Shown here: in pieces, positions 6,769-10,951 of the stretch
Layout: each line of letters starts with the position of its first letter
Position numbering within the stretch: position 1 is the stretch's first letter
NCBI GenBank assembly: GCA_001273335.1
Contig: LFWV01000028.1
Location: 1 to 10,951 of the forward strand
DNA: 10,951 nt
Direction: 5' to 3'
From: a miscellaneous Crenarchaeota group-1 archaeon SG8-32-3
GTDB taxonomy: Archaea; Thermoproteota; Bathyarchaeia; Bathyarchaeales; Bathycorpusculaceae
Made by a program: the position numbers and the translations under genes
The notes under the pieces: generated by a model
Databases searched by the model: none
Seen by the model: the letters and a program-made list of their open reading frames with translations, nothing else
Told to the model about the DNA's origin: nothing

Positions 6769-6999
6769 TTACTGTATAAGCTCGACGCGGCGTTTTCCGC
6801 GGGACATGGAAGTGGTGCGAATTTTACCGCTAACTTCCAGCCGCATCAAGATGTCGTTGAAGTCTTTGTACCCTAAATCTTCAAACTCTTCTTTCAGCTG
6901 ACTGAAGAGATCATCGTCCATCATGTCGCCTTTCTTCTCCAAGATTTCCAATATGACGAAATAGGCGGGGCGGATTTTCCATGTTTTAACAGTTGGCAT
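6769..6999 (-). CDS. 76-aa winged-helix-like protein coupled to CDC48
   Basis: A basic 76-residue protein beginning MPTVKTWKIRPAYFVILEIL. The pattern suggests one compact winged-helix fold: a first helix PAYFVILEILEKKG (11-24), a second and third helix from DDLFSQLKEEF to YKDFNDILMRLEVSG, then a basic beta-wing KIRTTSMSRGKRRVELI (59-75). I do not recognise a named family. Its ATG is 12 bases after the CDC48 stop, and its ribosome site (TAGGAAG) begins in that stop codon, so the two proteins are probably made together from one mRNA. The pairing suggests either a DNA- or RNA-binding partner or a small substrate adaptor for the ATPase; both are inference. Regular codon use, a good ribosome site and a wall-to-wall operon position make it a real gene. 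Confidence 0.82.
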   Translation of the reverse strand: MPTVKTWKIRPAYFVILEILEKKGDMMDDDLFSQLKEEFEDLGYKDFNDILMRLEVSGKIRTTSMSRGKRRVELIQ

Positions 7000-7011
7000 A
7001 TATTTCGCTTC

Positions 7012-9183
7012 CTAAGCAACGGGCGTTGCAGGTTTCTGTACTTGGCGAATCTGATGCATGAAGTTCTTGTACCATTTCTCCATTTCAGGCGTAACGGATG
7101 GCCCTACCTCCTTAATGGCGTCTCGGAAATCTTTCATCGTAACTTCCCTAGCTTCAACGTCTCTTCTTAGCGTGTGCATAGCAGCCTCCCTGCAAAGCGA
7201 TTCAATGTCTGCGCCTGAATGATACTTAGTAATTAAGGCGAGTTGGTTCAAATCCACGTCTTTGGCCAAAGGCATCTCTTTCGTGTAGATTTTGAATATT
7301 TGTAGCCTGCTTTTTTCATCTGGCTCTGGCACGTAAATTAACCTGTCGAATCTTCCCGGTCTCAGAACCGCCGCGTCCACCATGTCGGGTCGGTTAGTGG
7401 CAGCGACTACAACTATGTCTTGAAGCGTTACAATGCCGTCCATTTCTGTAAGCAATTGGCTTATGACTCGTTCTGATACTCCGCTGTCAGAAAATCCTAA
7501 ACCGCGACGCGGTGCAAGCGAATCCATCTCGTCTAGGAATATCACTGCTGGGGCTGCCATCCGAGCTTTCCTGAAGACTTCGCGGATTGCTTTCTCGGAT
7601 TCTCCTACCCACTTGGAGAAGACTTCGGGTCCCTTAATCGTTATGAAGTTAGCTTCGCTTTCAGTTGATACTGCTCTAGCTAGCATGGTTTTTCCGCAGC
7701 CCGGCGGACCATAAAGCAGTATGCCCCTCGGTGGTCTAATGCCGAGCCTGCTGAAGATTTCGGGGTTTTTCAGCGGCCACTCGACAGCTTCTTTCATGTG
7801 CTGTTTGACGTCATCTAGTCCGCCGATGTCGTCCCAGTGAACAGAGGCGACTTCGATGTAAACTTCCCGCATGGCTGTCGGCGTGACTTCCTTGTAAGCA
7901 TTGACGAAGTCGTCCATTTTCACTTCCATTTTTTCTAGTACGGCTGGAGGGATACGTTCATCTTCAAGGTTAATCTGAGGCAGATAACGTCTTAATGCTT
8001 TCATGGCTGTTTCTCTGCCTAACGCGGATAGGTCTGCGCCTGTATACCCATGTGTCATGTCTGAGAGTTTTTTGAGGTCTACATCTTCGGCTAAAGGCAT
8101 GCCGCGAGTGTGAATTTGGAGCACTTCATGTCTTCCCTGCTTATCTGGAACGCCTATTTCGATTTCTCTGTCAAACCTTCCAGGTCTCCTCAATGCCGGG
8201 TCAAGAGCGCTAGGCCTGTTGGTGGCGCCTATAACTATCACGTTTCCTCTTCCAGATAAGCCATCCATCAAAGCTAGAAGTTGTGCTACAACACGCCTTT
8301 CAACTTCGCCGGTAACTTCCTCACGCTTAGGCGCTATGGCATCCAGCTCGTCAACGAATATTATGCTTGGTGAGTTCTGCTGGGCTTGCTGGAATATCTC
8401 GCGTAGCCTTGCTTCAGACTCACCGTAGAATTTGCTCATGATTTCTGGACCGTTTATAGAGTAAAAGTTCGCCTCGGACTCGTTCGCTACGGCACGGGCT
8501 AGTAATGTTTTGCCGCAGCCTGGTGGTCCGTGAAGTAGGACGCCTTTTGGAGGTTCTATTCCAAGCCGTTGGAAAAGTTCAGGATGTCTCAGTGGGAGCT
8601 CCACCATTTCTCTGACGCGTTGAATCTCCTCGTGTAAACCGCCGATGTCTTCGTATGTTGTTCTTGGGAGCCCCTTTGTTTCTGGCGCGGGTTCATTTAG
8701 GATTGTGAGCTTTGTTTCGGCTGTGACTTTTATTATGCCATGGGGACGAGTTTTTGTAACTGTGAAAGGAATGGCGTGTCCAAGCATCATAACGAGGGTT
8801 GTGTCGCCTTCAACGAGTGTGCGTTCCATGAGCCTGTTCCGGACAAAGTTAGTGAAGTCTTCGTCAACATTCAGCCTCATGTCTACTGGCGCAAGCGTTA
8901 TGCCAAGCGCGGTTTTAACTTTTGCAGGCTTGATGACTACGTACTCGTTTATAGCTGCTCCCGCGTTTTTACGCGTAAACCCGTCAATTCGTATTATATC
9001 GCGGTTTTGGTCTTCACTATAAGCTGGCCACGCTATGGCCGAGGTTGTTCGTTTGTTAACTATTTCTACAACGTCGCCAGCGCTTATACCCAGCTTCTGC
9101 ATGGTTCTCTGGTCTATGCGGGCAATGCCTCTTCCAACATCCCGCTGGCGTGCATCTCCCACGCGTAACTGAATTTCACTCAA
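7012..9183 (-). CDS. cdc48: CDC48/VAT-type double AAA+ ATPase
   Basis: A 723-residue CDC48/p97 family unfoldase; hexamers of this family pull proteins out of complexes and unfold them for degradation or remodelling in the cytoplasm. The N-terminal double-psi barrel domain (about 1-90) and CDC48 domain 2 (about 95-165) precede two complete ATPase modules. D1 has Walker A GPPGCGKT (219-226), Walker B IIFVDE (274-279), sensor Asn322 and arginines in RRPGRFDR (333-339). D2 has Walker A at 492-499, Walker B VIFLDE (547-552), Asn597 and RPGRFDR (608-614). Nothing essential is missing. The C-terminus, QVQKPATPVA, lacks the HbYX motif that docks ATPases to the proteasome. The TTG start at 9183 is firm: an in-frame TAG directly precedes it and GGAGG lies 8 bases upstream. 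It is the first gene of the operon running to truD. Confidence 0.97.
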   Translation of the reverse strand: MSEIQLRVGDARQRDVGRGIARIDQRTMQKLGISAGDVVEIVNKRTTSAIAWPAYSEDQNRDIIRIDGFTRKNAGAAINEYVVIKPAKVKTALGITLAPVDMRLNVDEDFTNFVRNRLMERTLVEGDTTLVMMLGHAIPFTVTKTRPHGIIKVTAETKLTILNEPAPETKGLPRTTYEDIGGLHEEIQRVREMVELPLRHPELFQRLGIEPPKGVLLHGPPGCGKTLLARAVANESEANFYSINGPEIMSKFYGESEARLREIFQQAQQNSPSIIFVDELDAIAPKREEVTGEVERRVVAQLLALMDGLSGRGNVIVIGATNRPSALDPALRRPGRFDREIEIGVPDKQGRHEVLQIHTRGMPLAEDVDLKKLSDMTHGYTGADLSALGRETAMKALRRYLPQINLEDERIPPAVLEKMEVKMDDFVNAYKEVTPTAMREVYIEVASVHWDDIGGLDDVKQHMKEAVEWPLKNPEIFSRLGIRPPRGILLYGPPGCGKTMLARAVSTESEANFITIKGPEVFSKWVGESEKAIREVFRKARMAAPAVIFLDEMDSLAPRRGLGFSDSGVSERVISQLLTEMDGIVTLQDIVVVAATNRPDMVDAAVLRPGRFDRLIYVPEPDEKSRLQIFKIYTKEMPLAKDVDLNQLALITKYHSGADIESLCREAAMHTLRRDVEAREVTMKDFRDAIKEVGPSVTPEMEKWYKNFMHQIRQVQKPATPVA

Positions 9184-9232
9184 CTAGAATCCTCCTAACA
9201 TCACTTTGAGCGTCTTGAAACAAAGTTTTATT

Positions 9233-9250
9233 CCTATATAAACTTTAAAG
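9233..9250 (-). promoter_or_regulatory. BRE/TATA promoter of the CDC48 operon
   Basis: The minus strand reads CTTTAAAGTTTATATAGG, a near-ideal archaeal BRE plus TATA box. A start site about 25 bases downstream would be close to 9212, giving a leader of roughly 28 bases containing the GGAGG ribosome site of CDC48. It is the strongest promoter in this half of the window and probably drives all genes down to truD. Confidence 0.75.
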
Positions 9251-9270
9251 CGATACAAAAAGACTTATGA

Positions 9271-9510
9271 TGTTCAATATGTGACGAGATTCAGATTAGT
9301 CTACTCTTCGGCAACTACATCCCCCACAGGTTTATGGATAGATTGACTATTAGGCAACAAATAGACCGCCTCGCGTTCGCTCGATAAATACATGTTTTAG
9401 ATGAGAGGCATACACTATTCCGAGCAACAAGCCAGGCCTACTCCAAAAAACAGTTGAACCAATTTAGAAGGGACATAGACCCAAAAAAAATCTCGTTTGA
9501 GAAGATATGA
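9271..9510 (+). pseudogene. Decayed reading frame of unknown origin
   Basis: In the otherwise gene-free 9184-9569 stretch, one plus-strand frame has protein-like content broken by stops. From 9334 it reads MDRLTIRQQIDRLAFAR, then TAA (9385-9387), then IHVLDERHTLFRATSQ, AYSKKQLNQFRRDI and DPKKISFEKI, then TGA (9508-9510). The frame is also open upstream to 9271, with LLFGNYIPHRF just before MDRL, and remains plausible for some codons after the TGA. The mix of charged and hydrophobic residues looks like a former soluble protein rather than chance, but I recognise no family and no good ribosome site is present. It overlaps the region upstream of the CDC48 promoter and runs opposite to all neighbours. 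Chance open frame is the main alternative. Confidence 0.28.
9483..9490 (-). terminator. T8 tract downstream of rubredoxin
   Basis: On the minus strand a run of eight T occurs about 80 bases after the rubredoxin stop, in a gene-free stretch. Archaeal transcription commonly ends at such T runs, so it is a candidate end for the rubredoxin transcript. No stem-loop precedes it, and none is required in archaea. Confidence 0.35.
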
Positions 9511-9569
9511 AGTTTTCAAGAAGTGCAGGATAAACTGAATTTATTGTGTTTCTGCTGCGGTTGTCGAGG

Positions 9570-9731
9570 TTACTGTTTTTTTACGAACTGGCTTTTTGGT
9601 GCTCCACAAACCGGGCAAGTCCAGCTTTCAGGCAATTGTTCGAAGGCTGTTCCTACTGGTATGTTGTTTTCTGGATCTCCTTTTTCAGGGTCATATATAT
9701 AACCGCAGATTACGCATTCCCATTTATCCAT
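9570..9731 (-). CDS. Rubredoxin (53 aa)
   Basis: A complete 53-residue rubredoxin, a small soluble one-iron electron carrier. It begins MDKWECVICGYIYDPEKGDP and shows both iron-binding pairs, CVICGY (Cys6, Cys9) and CPVCGAPK (Cys39, Cys42), with the usual PVGTAFEQLPESW between them. Length and spacing fit the standard family. The ATG at 9731 is preceded by GAGG with nine bases between, and a TATA box lies about 40 bases upstream, so it has its own promoter. In anaerobes rubredoxin hands electrons to rubrerythrin or other reductases, and a rubrerythrin gene lies only 420 bases upstream on the same strand. Confidence 0.95.
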   Translation of the reverse strand: MDKWECVICGYIYDPEKGDPENNIPVGTAFEQLPESWTCPVCGAPKSQFVKKQ

Positions 9732-9743
9732 TCTATTATTCCT

Positions 9744-9760
9744 CGCTATGTAAAATAGCG
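9744..9760. promoter_or_regulatory. Inverted repeat at the rubredoxin transcription start, possible operator
   Basis: CGCTAT and ATAGCG, separated by five bases, form a perfect 6-bp inverted repeat. It lies between the TATA box (9771-9780) and the rubredoxin ATG, directly over the inferred start site near 9750. That is the usual place for an archaeal repressor to act. It could alternatively fold as a hairpin at the 5' end of the mRNA. No regulator can be named. Confidence 0.4.
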
Positions 9761-9770
9761 ATGCTTCGCC

Positions 9771-9780
9771 TTATATAGGG
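9771..9780 (-). promoter_or_regulatory. TATA box of the rubredoxin gene
   Basis: The minus strand reads CCCTATATAAGG around this site, a good archaeal TATA box. It predicts a start near 9750 and a leader of about 20 bases that includes the GAGG ribosome site. Confidence 0.62.
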
Positions 9781-9798
9781 TGTGATGACGGAAAGTGG

Positions 9799-9820
9799 TT
9801 CCTTAAAAAAGGAAAAGAAG
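9799..9820 (-). terminator. T-rich terminator of the 76-aa gene in the redox cluster
   Basis: About 25 bases after the stop of the 76-aa gene the minus strand runs CTTCTTTTCCTTTTTTAAGG, dense in T as archaeal terminators are. TTCCTT and AAGGAA also form a 6-bp inverted repeat with a 4-base loop (9799-9814). It sits just before the rubredoxin promoter, consistent with two separate transcripts. Confidence 0.5.
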
Positions 9821-9843
9821 GAATACGCGTTTTGCGTGCTTTT

Positions 9844-10074
9844 TTATGCTAGTGCTTTCAGTTTTTGGATAAGTTCAGTTCTCATTTCGGGGTTTTCGTT
9901 GATTTCTTTGCGGGCTTTTCGCCAGTCTGCTGAGCAGCGTCCATAACTTGATTGCTCGCTTATGTACTTGTGTATGATCTGGTCGATTTTGCTTTTGTTT
10001 GCATCTGTGATGCTTACTTCGGCTTCTTTTAAAACGCCGTTAAACCATTTCCAGCAACCCAAAAATTTCACCAC
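9844..10074 (-). CDS. 76-aa protein of unknown function between rubrerythrin and rubredoxin
   Basis: A basic 76-residue protein starting MVKFLGCWKWFNGVLKEAEV, followed by a mostly helical, charged body (DANKSKIDQIIHKYISEQSS, then YGRCSADWRKARKEI) and ending ELIQKLKALA. It has two cysteines (Cys7 and Cys47), several tryptophans, and no signal peptide or membrane segment. I do not recognise the family. The start is a GTG at 10074, immediately followed by a second GTG. A TATA box centred about 25 bases upstream of the first GTG suggests the mRNA begins at or within a few bases of the start codon, so it may be leaderless. Its own promoter and T-rich terminator argue for a real, independently transcribed gene. 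Its place between two redox genes suggests a role in oxidative stress, by inference only. Confidence 0.8.
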   Translation of the reverse strand: MVKFLGCWKWFNGVLKEAEVSITDANKSKIDQIIHKYISEQSSYGRCSADWRKARKEINENPEMRTELIQKLKALA

Positions 10075-10094
10075 CCTAAGACCTATGGATGGTA

Positions 10095-10105
10095 AGATAT
10101 AATGC
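10095..10105 (-). promoter_or_regulatory. TATA box giving a probably leaderless transcript
   Basis: GCATTATATCT on the minus strand is a plausible TATA box whose centre is about 25 bases from the GTG at 10074, the spacing expected between a TATA box and a transcription start. The transcript of the 76-aa gene would then begin at or very near its start codon. Confidence 0.5.
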
Positions 10106-10132
10106 TTTTGAAGGATAGCCGAGGTTGAGTTG

Positions 10133-10142
10133 AAATAAAAAG
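10133..10142 (-). terminator. Weak T tract after rubrerythrin
   Basis: CCCTTTTTATTTC on the minus strand, beginning about 11 bases after the rubrerythrin stop, contains T5 and T3 runs. It may end part of the rubrerythrin transcripts; readthrough into the 76-aa gene is possible. Confidence 0.3.
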
Positions 10143-10152
10143 GGTGGTGGTT

Positions 10153-10656
10153 CTAGATTGGGTTAAAGAACATTTCTCTCGGCGCGCCGCATATTGGGCA
10201 TTTGTCGGGTGCTTCTCCTTCAACTGTGTTCCCGCAGACGCTGCACACGTGATAGTCTACTTTCTCCATTGGCTTCTTGTTTTTCAAAGCGTCCAATGCT
10301 TTGGCGAAGAGCTTGGCGTGTATTTGTTCGACTTGGTTTGCTACGTCGAAGCTCCATGCGGCTTGCTTGTTGCCTTCTTTTTTCGCGGTGTCGATGTATT
10401 CTGGGTACATTTCGTTGAACTCGAATCTTTCGCCAGAAACGGCTATGTTCAAGTTTTTCAAGGTTGACTGTATTTGTCCAGTTATTCTCAGATGGTTTAG
10501 TGCGTGAACGGTTTCGGCTTCTGCTGCCGCCTTGAAAAGCTTGGCGACTTGTGTGAAGCCTTCTTCTTCAGCTTTCTTGGCGAAAGCCAAGTATCGCCTG
10601 TTAGCCTGTGATTCACCTGTGAACGCCGTTTTCAAATTCTCATCAGTTTTGGTCAT
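10153..10656 (-). CDS. rbr: Rubrerythrin
   Basis: A complete 167-residue rubrerythrin, a cytoplasmic peroxidase that reduces hydrogen peroxide in anaerobes. The four-helix di-iron domain (about 1-130) shows the expected ligands: Glu15 in TGESQANRRY, Glu48 and His51 in AEAETVHALNH, Glu82 in EMYPEY, and Glu110 with His113 in NQVEQIHAKLF. A C-terminal rubredoxin-like domain (about 134-167) carries CSVCG (Cys138, Cys141) and CPICGAP (Cys153, Cys156), ending MFFNPI. The size fits the shorter common rubrerythrins. The ATG at 10656 is preceded by AGGAG with nine bases between. The gene has its own promoter and precedes the 76-aa gene and rubredoxin on the same strand, so it probably takes electrons from that rubredoxin. 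Confidence 0.97.
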   Translation of the reverse strand: MTKTDENLKTAFTGESQANRRYLAFAKKAEEEGFTQVAKLFKAAAEAETVHALNHLRITGQIQSTLKNLNIAVSGERFEFNEMYPEYIDTAKKEGNKQAAWSFDVANQVEQIHAKLFAKALDALKNKKPMEKVDYHVCSVCGNTVEGEAPDKCPICGAPREMFFNPI

Positions 10657-10691
10657 AACAAAATTCTCCTACAAACTAATCTTCATGGTCA

Positions 10692-10700
10692 GTTATAAGC
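10692..10700 (-). promoter_or_regulatory. Second possible TATA box close to rubrerythrin
   Basis: GCTTATAAC on the minus strand would place a start near 10671, leaving a leader of about 15 bases that only just holds the AGGAG site. The adjoining sequence CGCTAGCATAGC (10699-10710) contains half-sites like those at the rubredoxin start. Either this or the stronger upstream TATA box could be the real promoter, or both are used. Confidence 0.28.
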
Positions 10701-10764
10701 TATGCTAGCGATTCAACACAGTTCACAGTAGATTGCTTCTTAACGATCAAAAAATTGTCTATGT

Positions 10765-10780
10765 CCCCTATATATAAAAG
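10765..10780 (-). promoter_or_regulatory. Strong TATA box upstream of rubrerythrin
   Basis: CTTTTATATATAGGGG on the minus strand is a strong archaeal TATA box with a T-rich upstream flank. It predicts a start near 10748, giving rubrerythrin a leader of about 90 bases. This is unusually long for the window and leaves room for regulation in the leader. It lies just past the T-rich end of the ferredoxin gene. Confidence 0.58.
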
Positions 10781-10804
10781 AACTAAAGAAAAAAGGAAAA
10801 CACC
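10781..10804 (-). terminator. T-rich terminator of the ferredoxin gene
   Basis: About 24 bases after the ferredoxin stop the minus strand reads GTGTTTTCCTTTTTTCTTTAG, including T4 and T6 runs, as expected for archaeal termination. It separates the ferredoxin transcript from the rubrerythrin promoter. Confidence 0.5.
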
Positions 10805-10827
10805 TTAGTGGACATCGCTTACCTTGT

Positions 10828-10951
10828 TTATGGGGGCGTTATCTTTATGGCTGAAACGGGACATTGCATTTCGCAGGCTAAGCATTGGATGCAGTCTGGT
10901 TCATTGACGGGGTCAGATTTTTTCTCAGAAGTCGGGTGTCCTATCGCTTCT
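10828..10951 (-). CDS. 4Fe-4S ferredoxin-type protein, C-terminal part only
   Basis: The last 40 residues of a protein whose start lies beyond the right edge. They contain a full iron-sulfur motif DCIQCLACEMQCPVSAIKI (Cys-x2-Cys-x2-Cys-x3-Cys-Pro) and end in TPP before a TAA. Upstream is a hydrophilic stretch, GHPTSEKKSDPVNEP. Only one cluster motif is visible. It may be a one-cluster ferredoxin or the second half of a two-cluster protein, so neither total length nor partner can be decided. Its position next to rubrerythrin and rubredoxin fits an electron carrier in the same defence set. Confidence 0.85.
   Translation of the reverse strand, partial: EAIGHPTSEKKSDPVNEPDCIQCLACEMQCPVSAIKITPP

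Noticed and set aside
8645..9168. Two long plus-strand open frames (125 and 142 codons) opposite the CDC48 N-domain
   Set aside because: They lie wholly antisense to an unmistakable CDC48 sequence, have no ribosome site and show no recognisable protein features; they mirror the codon bias of the real gene.
3590..9387. The two in-frame TAA codons, both at codon 18 of their frames, as evidence for stop-codon recoding
   Set aside because: TAA is used as the normal stop of several intact genes here (rpsB, eno, pth2, rubredoxin), so general recoding is excluded; the shared position is most likely coincidence.
9184..9569. tRNA or small RNA gene in the gene-free stretch
   Set aside because: No T-loop GTTCGA-type box with matching stems, no CCA-end geometry and no GC-rich structured block could be found on either strand.
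10144..10467. Plus-strand frame of 107 codons opposite rubrerythrin
   Set aside because: Antisense to a complete rubrerythrin with all metal ligands; its Cys/Phe/Val-rich content reflects reversed codons of the true gene.

Overview
The window is archaeal, most likely from a TACK-type lineage; a Bathyarchaeia-like anaerobe is my best guess, by inference only. The signs are a double-AAA CDC48/VAT ATPase, archaeal-type NMN adenylyltransferase, Pth2 peptidyl-tRNA hydrolase, TruD, a geranylgeranyl-reductase-family flavoprotein for archaeal lipids, an archaeal S2/Memo gene pair, and TATA/BRE-type promoters combined with Shine-Dalgarno sites. Rubrerythrin, rubredoxin and a ferredoxin point to anaerobic life. 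GTG and TTG starts are common here.

Layout. (1) 1-2660, minus strand: an operon enolase > ribosomal protein S2 > Memo-family protein, the last running off the left edge. It is driven by a TATA box near 2655 and joined by gaps of 5-13 bases. (2) 2823-3347, plus strand: NMN adenylyltransferase, divergent from enolase. (3) 3407-9183, minus strand: a tight operon CDC48 > 76-aa winged-helix-like protein > geranylgeranyl reductase > Pth2 > TruD. It is followed by a small two-helix membrane protein gene that is interrupted by an in-frame TAA. One strong BRE/TATA promoter lies at 9233-9250. (4) 9184-9569: an intergenic stretch holding that promoter, a decayed plus-strand reading frame and a T8 tract. 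(5) 9570-10951, minus strand: a redox cluster of ferredoxin (partial), rubrerythrin, a 76-aa protein of unknown function and a 53-aa rubredoxin. Rubrerythrin, the 76-aa gene and rubredoxin each have their own TATA box.

How the genes fit together. Block 1 joins glycolysis, translation and a Memo protein in an arrangement known from other archaea. Block 3 joins protein unfolding/quality control (CDC48), release of stalled peptidyl-tRNA (Pth2), tRNA pseudouridylation (TruD) and membrane lipid saturation. Block 5 looks like an anaerobe's peroxide and oxygen defence set, in which rubredoxin and ferredoxin could pass electrons to rubrerythrin. No tRNA, rRNA, CRISPR array or insertion sequence was found. 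The parts most worth a second look are two interrupted or decayed reading frames, two unnamed 76-aa proteins in informative contexts, and a short inverted repeat at the rubredoxin start site that has related half-sites near rubrerythrin.
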